The notes beneath the pieces are model-generated. The model was not told where the DNA came from and made no database searches. It saw nothing but the letters and a program-made list of their open reading frames with translations. Shown here piece by piece: positions 18,359 to 27,371 of a DNA stretch of 47,446 bases. A program made the translations under genes and the position numbers. The first letter of the stretch is position 1. Each line of letters opens with the position of its first letter. This DNA comes from Oscillospiraceae bacterium (GTDB lineage: Bacteria > Bacillota > Clostridia > Oscillospirales > Oscillospiraceae). Where the stretch lies: assembly GCA_017406005.1 (NCBI GenBank), contig JAFQZI010000079.1, forward strand, positions 1-47,446, given 5' to 3'.

Positions 18359-19156
18359 TTACACCCCGAAGTGCTTCATCACAATAATCCCGGCTGTCAG
18401 AGCCGCTCCAAGCAGCAATGCGATATAATCAATCCCGGTATAATGCAGCTCGTTCATCCTTGTTCTGCCTTCACCGCCGTGATAACAGCGGCTTTCCATC
18501 GCGACGGCAAGCTCATCCGCGCGCCGGAATGCCGAAACAAACAGCGGAACAAGAATCGGCAGCAACGCTTTTGCCCGCTGGATCAGATTTCCGGTCTCGA
18601 AATCTGCCCCGCGCGCACGCTGGGCCGACATGATCTTATCCGTTTCTTCAATCAGGGTCGGGATAAAGCGAAGCGCCATGCTCATCATCAGCGTCAGGGC
18701 GTGCACCGGCACCTTCAGCTTCTTCAGCGGATTCAGAAGATGTTCCAGCCCGTCAGTCAGTGCCATAGGGCTGGTCGTATAGGTCAGGAGAAATGTTCCC
18801 GTAATCAGCAGCGTAATGCGCAGAATCATTTTGACCGCGCGGTCCATGCCTTCCCAGGTAATGATCCAGCCTTCCCGGATCGGCGTTCCGCGGGTATAGA
18901 AGAGGTTGAGCAGCGCCGTCAGCACGATGATAAACAGCATCGGCTTCAGGCCCTTGAATATGTTTTTCAGACGGATGTTGGCGACGCGCATACAGACAAG
19001 CGTCAGCACAAGGATCAATCCGTTTGAAACCCAGCCTCTGGTATTGAACAGTGCGATAATATACAGAACTACGAGAATCAGCTTGGTACGCGGGTCAAGC
19101 CGATGTACCACGGTATCGCCGGGGAAATACTGGCCGAGTGTAACATCCTTCAGCAT
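18359..19156 (-). CDS. ecfT: ECF transporter transmembrane subunit EcfT
   Basis: EcfT couples the two ATPases to interchangeable substrate-binding S components for vitamins and metal ions. The protein has the usual membrane segments and the two cytoplasmic coupling helices with Ala-Arg-Gly type signatures, one of them at AQRARGADFE. The N-terminal HRLDPRTKLI is typical. Its start overlaps ecfA2 by a few bases. No S component is encoded nearby, so this is the shared (group II) core module. Confidence 0.95.
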   Translation of the reverse strand: MLKDVTLGQYFPGDTVVHRLDPRTKLILVVLYIIALFNTRGWVSNGLILVLTLVCMRVANIRLKNIFKGLKPMLFIIVLTALLNLFYTRGTPIREGWIITWEGMDRAVKMILRITLLITGTFLLTYTTSPMALTDGLEHLLNPLKKLKVPVHALTLMMSMALRFIPTLIEETDKIMSAQRARGADFETGNLIQRAKALLPILVPLFVSAFRRADELAVAMESRCYHGGEGRTRMNELHYTGIDYIALLLGAALTAGIIVMKHFGV

Positions 19157-20010
19157 GCGGGCTCACCTCCCGCACAGCGGATTGCGCTGAGAAGCTGTTC
19201 ATGCGTATAGATTGGCCCGTTCAGCCTGAGCCCCGAATCACGCAAAGCAGAAGCAAGCGCCGCCGCTTTCGGTACATTCAGGCCGATGGAAGTCAGTTCA
19301 CGCGGATGCGAGAAGACCTCTTCCGGGCTTCCGTCCATGCTGACCGATCCGCGTTCGAACACGATCAGCCTGTCCCCATATTCAGCAGCGCTGTCCATAT
19401 CATGGCTAACGACAATAATTGTTGCGCCGGTCTTCTCACGGTAACTGCGGATGTTTTCCATGATCTGCCGGCTTCCTGACGGATCCAGCCCGGCGGTCGG
19501 TTCATCCAGAATCAGGACTTCCGGATGCATGGCGATCACGCCGGCAATCGCAATCCGGCGCTTCTGTCCGCCTGACAGTTCAAGTGGGGAACGGGACAGG
19601 AGCTCCTCTCCAATGCCTGTAAAGCCGGCGGCCTCCAGAACACGTTCCTGCACTTCTGTTTCCGGCAGTTTCATGTTGCGCGGGCCGAAGGCAATATCGG
19701 CCTGCACGGTTTCTTCAAACAACTGATACTCCGGGTATTGGAACACCAGGCCGATTCTGTGCTTGATGTCCCGGCGGCTGATTTTGCTGCGATTGATATC
19801 CTCTCCGTCGACGAGGACCTCCCCTGCGGTCGGCTGGAGCAGTGCGTTCAGGTGCTGCACAAATGTCGATTTCCCGGAACCTGTGTGTCCGAGGAGAAAA
19901 ATATTCTCTCCCTGGCCGATCTTCAGATCAATATCCCGGATGGCAGTTTTTTCAAAGGGCGTCCCCACACTGTAGGTGTGCAGGAGATTCCGTACCGTTA
20001 TTTCTGCCAT
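19150..20010 (-). CDS. ecfA2: ECF transporter ATPase 2
   Basis: The 286-residue ATPase has Walker A GHTGSGKST, signature LSGGQKRRIAIAG and Walker B LILDEPTAGLD. The start at 20010 (MAEITVRNLL) is preceded by AGGAAGC and gives the normal ECF ATPase N-terminus; the 17 residues upstream in frame lie inside ecfA1. The gene overlaps ecfA1 by 13 bases, and with EcfA1 it forms the heterodimeric motor of the ECF transporter. Confidence 0.95.
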   Translation of the reverse strand: MAEITVRNLLHTYSVGTPFEKTAIRDIDLKIGQGENIFLLGHTGSGKSTFVQHLNALLQPTAGEVLVDGEDINRSKISRRDIKHRIGLVFQYPEYQLFEETVQADIAFGPRNMKLPETEVQERVLEAAGFTGIGEELLSRSPLELSGGQKRRIAIAGVIAMHPEVLILDEPTAGLDPSGSRQIMENIRSYREKTGATIIVVSHDMDSAAEYGDRLIVFERGSVSMDGSPEEVFSHPRELTSIGLNVPKAAALASALRDSGLRLNGPIYTHEQLLSAIRCAGGEPAC

Positions 20011-20858
20011 GCTTCCTGCTCCCGCTTTCGCAGCGATGCGGCAATATACTCCGCACAGCATTTCATCTGCAGCACATCCGGCGGCAGCTCTTCCCCGGCC
20101 AGATTCAGGTCGAACAGGACGCGCATTGTTTCAGGGACATCCAGGCCTTCCTGTTCCATCCGTTCGACATTGCGGAACACCTCAATCGGCTTTCCGTCAA
20201 GGACGATTTTCCCGTTCGACATGACAACAAGTCGGTCCGCATCGATGCACTCGTCCATATGATGCGTAATCAGGATAACGGTAATATTCTTTTCCCGGCA
20301 GAGCCGGTGGATCGTAGAAATGACTTCCTGCCTGCCGACGGGATCCAGCATGGCGGTAGGTTCGTCCAGAACAATCACCTTGGGCTGCATGGCAAGCACA
20401 CCGGCAATGGCCACTCTCTGCTTCTGTCCACCGGAAAGCAGGTGCGGCGCATGCATCCTGTATTCATACATGCCGACCTGTTTCAATGCGTTGTCAACGC
20501 GTTCACGAATCTCCTCTGAAGGGATCCCGAGGTTCTCCGGGGCAAACGCCACATCCTCTTCCACGACATTGGAAACGATCTGATTGTCGGGATTCTGGAA
20601 TACCATTCCCACTGTCTGCCGGATTTCCAGCAGATGATCTTCATTTGCAGTATCCATGCCGGAAACCAGGACTCTCCCCTCGGTCGGGAGAAGAATCCCG
20701 TTCATCTGTTTGGCGAGGGTAGACTTTCCTGATCCGTTGTGACCGAGAATAGCATTGAAGCTTCCCGGTTCGAACCCGATTGAGATGTCACAAAGGCTGT
20801 CGTGATCGCTCTCGGGATAACGAAAACGAACACTCTCAAACTCGATGATAAAAGCCAC
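19998..20858 (-). CDS. ecfA1: ECF transporter ATPase 1
   Basis: Walker A GHNGSGKST, signature LSGGQKQRVAIAG and Walker B VIVLDEPTAMLDPVG are present. I place the start at a GTG at 20858 because it is preceded by AAGGAG at a spacing of six bases and opens directly into the ATPase core (VAFIIEFESVRFRYPE); an ATG 45 bases upstream lacks such a site. It is the first gene after a promoter that diverges from the tRNA cluster. Confidence 0.94.
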   Translation of the reverse strand: MAFIIEFESVRFRYPESDHDSLCDISIGFEPGSFNAILGHNGSGKSTLAKQMNGILLPTEGRVLVSGMDTANEDHLLEIRQTVGMVFQNPDNQIVSNVVEEDVAFAPENLGIPSEEIRERVDNALKQVGMYEYRMHAPHLLSGGQKQRVAIAGVLAMQPKVIVLDEPTAMLDPVGRQEVISTIHRLCREKNITVILITHHMDECIDADRLVVMSNGKIVLDGKPIEVFRNVERMEQEGLDVPETMRVLFDLNLAGEELPPDVLQMKCCAEYIAASLRKREQEAWQK

Positions 20859-20893
20859 TGCGAACTCCTTGCTGCATAGGAATAAACTGTGAT

Positions 20894-20922
20894 ATTTTAT
20901 CATTGTTCAGGGCTTTGGTCAA
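20894..20922 (-). promoter_or_regulatory. promoter of the ecfA1 operon
   Basis: TTGACC (20922-20917) and TAAAAT (20899-20894) on the minus strand are 17 bases apart and about 36 bases upstream of the ecfA1 start. Confidence 0.75.
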
Positions 20923-20936
20923 CTAAAAAAAAGAGG

Positions 20937-20965
20937 TTGACAAACGCAGTTGAATCGGGTATGAT
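20937..20965 (+). promoter_or_regulatory. promoter of the tRNA cluster
   Basis: Consensus TTGACA (20937-20942) and TATGAT (20960-20965) are separated by 17 bases, with the first tRNA beginning 17 bases later. It is back to back with the ecfA1 promoter. Confidence 0.85.
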
Positions 20966-20981
20966 ACATAAGCTGTCGCGC

Positions 20982-21058
20982 GGGAGCATAGCTCAGCTGG
21001 TTAGAGCACCTGCCTTACAAGCAGGGGGTCACTGGTTCGAGTCCAGTTGTTCCCACCA
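20982..21058 (+). tRNA. tRNA-Val (UAC)
   Basis: A full cloverleaf is visible: acceptor GGGAGCA pairs with TGTTCCC, the anticodon loop is CTTACAA within CCTGC/GCAGG, and the T-arm carries GGTTCGAGTCC. CCA is encoded at 21056-21058. Confidence 0.95.
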
Positions 21059-21067
21059 TATTGATTT

Positions 21068-21143
<76 letters not shown>

Positions 21144-21159
21144 CCCCTAACTGGGGTAT

Positions 21160-21235
21160 GCGGGCATAGCTCATCCGGTAGAGCGCCACCTTGCCAAGGT
21201 GGAGGTAGCGAGTTCGAGCCTCGTTGCCCGCTCCA
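21160..21235 (+). tRNA. tRNA-Gly (GCC)
   Basis: Acceptor GCGGGCA pairs with TGCCCGC. The anticodon loop TTGCCAA lies between CCACC and GGTGG. The T-loop TTCGAGC and an encoded CCA are present. Confidence 0.95.
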
Positions 21236-21238
21236 AAC

Positions 21239-21263
21239 ATCTTGCGGGGTTCCCCCGCAAGAT
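21239..21263 (+). other. hairpin between tRNA-Gly and tRNA-Cys
   Basis: ATCTTGCGGGG and CCCCGCAAGAT form an 11-bp perfect stem with a TTC loop, followed by TATTATG rather than a T run. It could be a leaky terminator or a processing signal between the third and fourth tRNA. Confidence 0.5.
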
Positions 21264-21269
21264 TATTAT

Positions 21270-21344
21270 GGCGCCATAGCCAAGTGGTAAGGCAGCGGAC
21301 TGCAAATCCGCGATTCCCCGGTTCAAATCCGGGTGGCGCCTCCA
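21270..21344 (+). tRNA. tRNA-Cys (GCA)
   Basis: Acceptor GGCGCCA pairs with TGGCGCC. The anticodon loop CTGCAAA lies between GCGGA and TCCGC. CCA is encoded at the 3' end. Confidence 0.95.
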
Positions 21345-21347
21345 AAG

Positions 21348-21375
21348 AGATGCAGTTCAAGCTGCATCTTTTTTG
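21348..21375 (+). terminator. terminator of the tRNA cluster
   Basis: AGATGCAG and CTGCATCT pair around a six-base loop, followed by six T residues, three bases after the CCA of tRNA-Cys. Confidence 0.85.
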
Positions 21376-21388
21376 TTATCCTGCAGCG

Positions 21389-21451
21389 AAAAACAGGCTG
21401 TCTCAGTCACGAAATCCCGAATTCGGGAATGGACCTGTGACAGCCTGTTTT
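21389..21451. terminator. long bidirectional terminator-like hairpin after ybaB
   Basis: AAAACAGGCTGTC and GACAGCCTGTTTT form a 13-bp stem that encloses a second palindrome, TCCCGAATTCGGGA. On the minus strand it lies 30 bases after the ybaB stop, so it probably ends the SRP RNA-dnaX-ybaB unit. Confidence 0.7.
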
Positions 21452-21480
21452 CAGATGCTGAACTGTGCGATTCTGCTGAA

Positions 21481-21825
21481 TCAGAACATTCCGGGGAATC
21501 CTCCGAGACCTCCCTGCAGTTTGGCCATCGATTCGCCCGTTTTTTCGTCCGCCATCTTCAAAGCTCCGTTGACGGCGGCCAGGATCAGATCCTGCAGCAT
21601 TTCAACGTCTTCCGGATCGACCGCTTCGGGATCGATGGTGATCTCCTTGAACTCCCTTGTTCCGACAATGACTGCTTTCACGGCACCGCCGCCAGCTGTA
21701 AACTCAAACGCAGTATTCTCCAGTTCCTGCTGCATCTTCATGAATTCCTGCTGCATTTTCTGAGCCTGCTTCATCATGTTTACCTGACTGCCGGGCATGC
21801 CCCCGCGGAATCCGCCTTTTGCCAT
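21481..21825 (-). CDS. YbaB/EbfC nucleoid-associated protein
   Basis: The 114-residue protein has the helical MMKQAQKMQQEFMKMQQEL stretch followed by the beta-rich AGGGAVKAVIVGTREFKEI and DPEAVDPEDVEMLQDLI of the YbaB family. These dimers bind DNA. Linkage directly downstream of dnaX is standard. A GGGAGG ribosome site precedes the start. The N-terminus is glycine-rich and slightly longer than the E. coli form. Confidence 0.94.
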   Translation of the reverse strand: MAKGGFRGGMPGSQVNMMKQAQKMQQEFMKMQQELENTAFEFTAGGGAVKAVIVGTREFKEITIDPEAVDPEDVEMLQDLILAAVNGALKMADEKTGESMAKLQGGLGGFPGMF

Positions 21826-21886
21826 AGTATTGTACCTCCCTGCTGCCGCAGATGCGGCTGACTATGCTTTAAAAATATCTGCTGAA

Positions 21887-23536
21887 TTATGAAAGAAAAC
21901 TTACTTCAGGAAACTGCTTCAGTTCATTCAGGTCTCTCAAAGAGCGCTGATCCGGCTTCAGTTCCTGAACCTGGACCGCGACCGGAACGCCGGTGATCCG
22001 CTGCGCAGCAGCCGAGAATACATTCCTGATCTCAGGGCGCTTCATCCGTTCAAACAAAAAGCCGGGTATCGCTTCCAGAATAAGATCCTGACCATATAAA
22101 CTCATCCGGAACCGTGAAGGATCGTCCACCGCAAAGCGGATCTCAATCGGCAGGTTTATCCTTGCCTCCTGCAGAATACCGCTGACCGCATCTTCCGGTG
22201 CTGCCGGGACAGGCTCCGGCCCAACCGCGTTCTGCCCGTCATCCTGCGGCAGCTCTGGACCTGACTCCGGCTCTTCGGGCTTGTTCTCAACGGGCAGCAT
22301 GCTTTTTGCCGAGTCCTGCAAGCCCTCCGGTTCGCTTGCTGCCGGCTGAATTGCAGATTCCACAGGCACCTCAATCCTGCTCTGAACAGAAATTCCCTTT
22401 TTCATCTCGGCTTCCAGCCTTGAGAGCCTTGCACGCAGGGATGCCGCCGTATCAGCAAGCCTGTTATCACAGAGGCTGACAATACAGAGTTCCGCAACAA
22501 TCCGCGGATTTCGAACCGTGCGGATTCTGCTGAGTGCGCTCTGCATCGTATCCGCGCAGTAAAGTATTTCTTCCTCGGTCATGCTCCTGGCGAAGCTGTT
22601 CAGATCATCCCGCTCATAGTTGCCGGAGATCAGCTCTTCGGCGCCTGCGCCGGCAGCTTTCACGATCATCACATCACGCAGGAGGCCGTTCAGTTCCCCT
22701 AAGAAGGTTGCCGGTTCTTTTCCATCCAGCCAGATCTGCTGGAAGAGCTGGAGGGCTGATGCGCTGTCATGTCGAAGAATGACCTGAAGCAGTTCCACCA
22801 GATTACGGTTTCCGGCGAGCCCCATTGTTTCAAACACGGTATTGACCGTAATCCTGCCACCGGCGGAACACTGGTCCAGGATGCTCAGCGCATCACGCAC
22901 ACCGCCCTCGGCAAGCCTGCCAATCTGGACAGCCGCCTCCGGTTCCAGCTGAAGGCTTTCACGGGCTGCGATCTCCTGCAGGTAGGCAGCCAGCCGCTCT
23001 GTCGGGATTCTGCGGAAGCTGTGCCGCTGGCATCGCGAAAGAATCGTCGCCGGCACCTTCTGAAGTTCCGTGGTGGCGAGAATGAACATCAGATGCTCAG
23101 GCGGTTCTTCTATGATCTTCAGAAGCGCATTGAAAGCCTGCATGGAAAGCATATGAACTTCGTCAATGATATAAACGCGTTTTTTTGCTGCCGCAGGCGA
23201 GAAGATCGCCTCTTCCTTCAGGTCCCTGACATTATCAACGCCGGTATTTGACGCGGCGTCCAGTTCAACGATATCCAGAATGCTGCCGTCATCGATTCCG
23301 CGGCAATACCGGCAGCGGTTGCACGGGTTCCCGTCAATGGGGTTTTCACAGTTTACCGCTTTTGCCAGAATGCGCGCACAGGTTGTCTTGCCGGTACCGC
23401 GTGTTCCGATAAATATATATGCGTGAGAAAGATGCCCCGTTCGCACCTGGTTTTTCAGTGTTTCTGTAATATGCTCCTGACCGATGACCTCATCAAAGGT
23501 CTTCGGCCTCCATTTTCGATACAGCGCCTGGTACAA
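21887..23536 (-). CDS. dnaX: DNA polymerase III subunit gamma/tau
   Basis: DnaX is the ATPase of the clamp loader. Walker A GTRGTGKT is at residues 44-51; zinc cysteines are Cys63, Cys72, Cys75 and Cys78; Walker B IIDEVH is at 123-128; the SRC motif is at 167-169. A proline- and glutamate-rich linker (about residues 385-450) separates this from a C-terminal domain. At 549 residues it is close to the usual Gram-positive length. The start is TTG at 23536, supported by GGGGGAGG about nine bases upstream. It follows the SRP RNA gene, a classic arrangement in Firmicutes. Confidence 0.96.
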   Translation of the reverse strand: MYQALYRKWRPKTFDEVIGQEHITETLKNQVRTGHLSHAYIFIGTRGTGKTTCARILAKAVNCENPIDGNPCNRCRYCRGIDDGSILDIVELDAASNTGVDNVRDLKEEAIFSPAAAKKRVYIIDEVHMLSMQAFNALLKIIEEPPEHLMFILATTELQKVPATILSRCQRHSFRRIPTERLAAYLQEIAARESLQLEPEAAVQIGRLAEGGVRDALSILDQCSAGGRITVNTVFETMGLAGNRNLVELLQVILRHDSASALQLFQQIWLDGKEPATFLGELNGLLRDVMIVKAAGAGAEELISGNYERDDLNSFARSMTEEEILYCADTMQSALSRIRTVRNPRIVAELCIVSLCDNRLADTAASLRARLSRLEAEMKKGISVQSRIEVPVESAIQPAASEPEGLQDSAKSMLPVENKPEEPESGPELPQDDGQNAVGPEPVPAAPEDAVSGILQEARINLPIEIRFAVDDPSRFRMSLYGQDLILEAIPGFLFERMKRPEIRNVFSAAAQRITGVPVAVQVQELKPDQRSLRDLNELKQFPEVSFLS

Positions 23537-23573
23537 AACGGTTCACCTCCCCCTGTTCAGCTTATAAAAACGT

Positions 23574-23867
23574 GGCTCTTGACAAGACTGCACACCTTTC
23601 CTTGAGTCCCCTTCCATGCCCGTTACGCCGGCAGCCGGCTCGGACCCGGCAGCCCCGCGGCACACGAAAAGCACCGCTTAATGCTGCTCGGTTCCCCGCC
23701 TGACATGGTTCACGGGTTTCCGTTGCGCGGGACCGGATCGTCAACGCTGCTTACCGGAGTCAGACAACACAGAAACAGCCCTCGGTCAGGAATTCATCCC
23801 TGCTGTAGCGGATTGCAGGTTACAGGGCACCGCTGGCTCCCCGACTAGTGCAGCCTTGTCAAAAGCC
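23574..23867 (-). ncRNA. ffs: signal recognition particle RNA, large bacterial type
   Basis: The 5' GGCTTTTGACAAGGCTGCAC and 3' GTGCAGTCTTGTCAAGAGCC pair along 20 positions with two imperfect pairs, closing a molecule of about 294 nt. The universally conserved domain IV is visible on the minus strand near 23704-23682: TGTCAGG, then a CGG stem capped by GGAA and CCG, then AGCAGC. The 5' region has the extra Alu-type domain of Firmicute SRP RNAs. A T run after the 3' end (ACGTTTTTAT) is the likely terminator. It lies directly upstream of dnaX as in Bacillus. Confidence 0.9.
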
Positions 23868-23876
23868 ACGGGTGGT

Positions 23877-23905
23877 ATCTTACACCTTTTTAATTCTCCT
23901 TGCAA
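23877..23905 (-). promoter_or_regulatory. promoter of SRP RNA (and probably dnaX-ybaB)
   Basis: TTGCAA (23905-23900) and TAAGAT (23882-23877) are 17 bases apart on the minus strand, placing the start about 8-10 bases downstream, at the 5' end of the SRP RNA. Confidence 0.75.
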
Positions 23906-23925
23906 CTGGTTTTTTCAAACCGGGC

Positions 23926-24981
23926 TCAGGGCAGATAGACGGACGCGCTCTGCCCGAGCATCAGGCCGGTGTCATTGACACTGAGATGTACATTATAATA
24001 GGCTGCATTCTGTTTCGTGTTTCCAAGGGCGGAAATCTCCGTCACAGTCCCGGTCAGGACTCTGGATTCATCGGTATCCATGGTAACCGGGATCTGGTCT
24101 CCCACACTCAGATTCCCCAGATCCATCTCATCCACTTCGGCCACCACTTCCGTGGTGCCGCTCCGCCAGACCCTGCAGAGGAGCTGTCCCTTCCAAACCT
24201 GTTGGCCTGGACTCACGGCAACCGTGCCAACCACGCCGTCCGCAGGAGCAGAGACCGCCGCCTGCGCGCCGGCGTCCGCGTCCTGAGCCATCACGCACAG
24301 AAGCACGTCGCCTTTCTTCACTTCATCTCCCTGCGCCACCAGGATTTCCGCAATCCTTCCGGCTGCCGCCACGGTGACATCATCCCGAAGATAAACTTTG
24401 CCTTTTCCGACTTTGTCATGAGACCGGTATCCGGAATCCTTATACAGGTCCATTTTTTTGTCTGCGTCAAAACTGCCGGTAAGGATCTCCACTTCGTAGT
24501 TGTCACCCGCCGCGGCAATCACAACGCCGGAGCCTTTCTCGCTGCTGGATTTGAAGTAGAGCACATCGCCGATATGCAAATGCTTGTTCTCCTCATAATC
24601 GGCAGCGTCCTCGTAGGTGCAGTGCATCCTCTGCCGTGCGGATGGCTCCAGGGCCAGAACCGCGCCGTAGGTTGCCATCGCGGAATCGGCACTGTCACCC
24701 TGTTCGGCAAAAAGATAGCGAACCGTCCCGTCTTCCGGGGCACAGATATTTGTCGTCATCATTTTAAACATTGCCGTTCCGGCATCAACCGTGTCCCCAG
24801 CCTCCCAGTCAAAAGGCAGGAGCGTCCCGGAGCAGGGCGCAGTAATATCATCAAAAGCGGAAGCTCGTACCACTCCGTTTGCGATGGCATACTGCGTCAG
24901 ATCCGTCTCAGCAGCCGCCCGGGTGCCGGGAAGGCAGACCAGCAGGACCAGACACAGGATCACAGGGATAAGTTTTTTCAT
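23926..24981 (-). CDS. HlyD/MacA-like adaptor subunit of an ABC exporter
   Basis: The 351-residue protein has an N-terminal signal or anchor (MKKLIPVILCLVLLVCLPG) and two biotinyl-lipoyl-like barrel regions, one near residues 45-110 (DDITAPCSGTLLPF, DTVDAG) and one near 205-265 (VAAAGRIAEILVAQGDEVKK, SAPADGVVGTV). A C-terminal beta domain (AEVDEMDLGNLSVGDQIPV) follows. These are features of periplasmic-adaptor-like proteins, which in Gram-positives work with FtsX-like permeases. The start at 24981 has a perfect AAGGAG at a spacing of seven bases; an upstream in-frame ATG overlaps the permease stop. It is the third gene of the exporter operon. Confidence 0.8.
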   Translation of the reverse strand: MKKLIPVILCLVLLVCLPGTRAAAETDLTQYAIANGVVRASAFDDITAPCSGTLLPFDWEAGDTVDAGTAMFKMMTTNICAPEDGTVRYLFAEQGDSADSAMATYGAVLALEPSARQRMHCTYEDAADYEENKHLHIGDVLYFKSSSEKGSGVVIAAAGDNYEVEILTGSFDADKKMDLYKDSGYRSHDKVGKGKVYLRDDVTVAAAGRIAEILVAQGDEVKKGDVLLCVMAQDADAGAQAAVSAPADGVVGTVAVSPGQQVWKGQLLCRVWRSGTTEVVAEVDEMDLGNLSVGDQIPVTMDTDESRVLTGTVTEISALGNTKQNAAYYNVHLSVNDTGLMLGQSASVYLP

Positions 24982-25016
24982 AATCGTACTCCTTGCAAGT
25001 ATGTTCAATTCAGAAT

Positions 25017-27371
25017 TCATTCCACACTTTTCAGTGCTTCCACCATGTCAATACCGCGGACCTTCCGGGTCAGAAGCCCTTCCACAAACAAACTGTAAAC
25101 ATAGGTGATCACGCTGGCGAGCAGAACCGAGCGGGCACTCACATGCCTGACAAACACCATGGATTCAAACTCGCAGGTTCGCAGAATGATGCCGACCAGC
25201 ACGATACCCGGGACAATGCCGAGCACCACGCCGATGATGGCGGTCAGGTCGCTCTCGCGGAGCATCAACGAACGGATTTCCCGCTGGTGATAGCCCAGCA
25301 CTTTCAGTGTCGCATAATCTCTCACCCGCTCGGTAAAGTTCATCAGGCCCATATTGTAGCAGATCACAAATGCCAGCCCGAGAGCGGCTCCGGACAGGAT
25401 GGAAAACGCAGCCGACGTGGCATCCAGGATCGTCATCCCGTCTGCAAACTGATCTTCCAGATAGTGGACCGCGTCCACTTCGTCCATTTCATCAATTTTA
25501 TGAAGCGTCATGGAATCCGGTCCACGCAGCAGAAGCGACGTAACCCGGAAGTCTCCCTTTCGGCAGCTGTTCCAGGCCGATTCGCTCATGAAGATGCCCT
25601 GTGCCGCATTAGTTTCGGCAAACGCCGCTATCTTCATCTCAAGAGGTTCGTCATCATCCGGAAAATAAATACTTACTGTTTCTCCCATGGAGATTCCCAT
25701 GATGGATGCCAGTTTCCGGCTGATGACCAGATCCTTTTCCGGCATGGGCATGATCTCCTGATCTCCCGTGAGCCGGATCATGGTCTGGTTATCCTTCAGG
25801 ACGGTGAGCAGACATGCCCTGGAAGTATCGCCGCCATGGAGCGATACGCTGAGATCCATAATGCCCTCAATTTGCTCGGCGTTCAGGCGCTTCTGATAGC
25901 TCTCAAGTGTTCCGGCTTTTCCGTCAATCAGGTCCACGCGGAGTTCATAGCCCAGAGTGCCGCCGTAATACTGGCGCATGAACCAGGTCAATGACTCCTT
26001 CAGGCCGAAGGTCGCAATGATCAGCATGTTGCAACACAGGATGCCAACCAGAACAATGACCGTGCGGCCCTTATTGCGCATCAGGTTGCGAATGATCATC
26101 TTGCTGTTAAAGCTGAGTTTTGACCAGAACCATTTCCAGCGTTCCAGAAGGATCCTGGTTCCGCCTTTCGGCGGTCTCGGCCTCATGAGATCGGCTGTCT
26201 GCTCCCGCAGTGAACTCCGCAGGGTCAGCATGCAGATTGCAACAGACAGCAGCACCGACAGAACGGTCATTCCGTAGGCAATACGGCTGATGGGCGGCCG
26301 CAGCATATACGGGTAGCGGGAGTTGTGCACCATCATCTTCCACAGAACATCCGGAATGGTGTATCTACCCACATACAGGCCGATCAGGGATCCGATCGTC
26401 GAGGGCAACAGGGCGTACCACAGATAATGCCGGCGGATCTGCCGGTTGGTATATCCGAGCGCTTTCAGAGTCCCGATTTCCAGCCGTTCCTTGTCAATCA
26501 TGCGCTTCAGCGTGGATACTACGATCAGGGCCGCAACGGAGAACGCAAGAACCGGGAACACATAGGTCATGCCCTTAAACATCTTGGCATAGCTTCGTGC
26601 CATTGAAATGTTTTTATGAGAACCCGTCGACACCACAATCGCCGACGGCACTGCTGACTCAAGGGCTTCGCGGACCGTGTTCTCATCGGCGCCGTCTTCA
26701 ATTCTGACCATCACGCTGGTATACGGCAGATTGGGAAATGCAGTATGTGACAGGATGATAAATCCGTAATGATCCGGATCCGGAACAATTTCTTTGCTCG
26801 TAATCGCATACTCCGCAGAAAGCACGGTTCCTCGTATGATAAACTGCATCTGCTGGCCGAAAACATCCATCGTTACGGTGTCTCCGAGTTTCAATCCGAG
26901 CGCCTTTGCAAACTGTTCCTCAATCAGGCAGCCTTTGGTATCGGACGCGGCAAGCATGCTTCCCGAGCGGAGATAGGGTTTGTTCAATTCAAAATCGCCC
27001 TCATAGATCTCCAGCGCAGCTTCCACATCGCCGCCCACGTTTTCCAGATCCACCGTGATGGAAGTGCGGCTCTGGGCGGCGGCAACGCCGGGCGTATGAC
27101 GGATTCTATCGATATCCTGCCTGGAAAGCGAAGAGGTACTCACCCAGAAGTCTGAGAGATTGCATTCTTTGAAATAGGTCTCCACTGTTGTGTCCATCAG
27201 CCGCCAGGTGCCATCCAGACCTGAGAAGACCCATGTGCCGAGAAAACACAGCAGGATCATCGCGATGAACTGCATGGCGTTCTCGCGCATATCCCGCATC
27301 AGCTTCCGGGCCAGCATGCCTTTTCGTGCAGAAGCATGTTTCGATCCCGGAGGCACGGCTTTTTTTACCAT
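25017..27371 (-). CDS. FtsX-like (MacB-type) ABC transporter permease
   Basis: The 784-residue protein has one N-terminal membrane segment (about residues 35-50), a large extracytoplasmic region of about 200 residues, three membrane segments in the middle, a second extracytoplasmic region, and three or four C-terminal segments, the duplicated FtsX layout. The coupling sequence IGTLKALGYTNRQIRRH and its repeat ATLKVLGYHQREIRSLML mark the two halves. The family moves lipoproteins, peptides or antibiotics by mechanotransmission rather than membrane passage. It overlaps the ATPase by seven bases. The cargo is unknown. Confidence 0.88.
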   Translation of the reverse strand: MVKKAVPPGSKHASARKGMLARKLMRDMRENAMQFIAMILLCFLGTWVFSGLDGTWRLMDTTVETYFKECNLSDFWVSTSSLSRQDIDRIRHTPGVAAAQSRTSITVDLENVGGDVEAALEIYEGDFELNKPYLRSGSMLAASDTKGCLIEEQFAKALGLKLGDTVTMDVFGQQMQFIIRGTVLSAEYAITSKEIVPDPDHYGFIILSHTAFPNLPYTSVMVRIEDGADENTVREALESAVPSAIVVSTGSHKNISMARSYAKMFKGMTYVFPVLAFSVAALIVVSTLKRMIDKERLEIGTLKALGYTNRQIRRHYLWYALLPSTIGSLIGLYVGRYTIPDVLWKMMVHNSRYPYMLRPPISRIAYGMTVLSVLLSVAICMLTLRSSLREQTADLMRPRPPKGGTRILLERWKWFWSKLSFNSKMIIRNLMRNKGRTVIVLVGILCCNMLIIATFGLKESLTWFMRQYYGGTLGYELRVDLIDGKAGTLESYQKRLNAEQIEGIMDLSVSLHGGDTSRACLLTVLKDNQTMIRLTGDQEIMPMPEKDLVISRKLASIMGISMGETVSIYFPDDDEPLEMKIAAFAETNAAQGIFMSESAWNSCRKGDFRVTSLLLRGPDSMTLHKIDEMDEVDAVHYLEDQFADGMTILDATSAAFSILSGAALGLAFVICYNMGLMNFTERVRDYATLKVLGYHQREIRSLMLRESDLTAIIGVVLGIVPGIVLVGIILRTCEFESMVFVRHVSARSVLLASVITYVYSLFVEGLLTRKVRGIDMVEALKSVE

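Noticed and set aside
23926-25020. Longer adaptor protein starting at the permease stop
   Set aside because: The upstream ATG would place 13 polar residues before the signal peptide, whereas the inner ATG has a perfect ribosome site.
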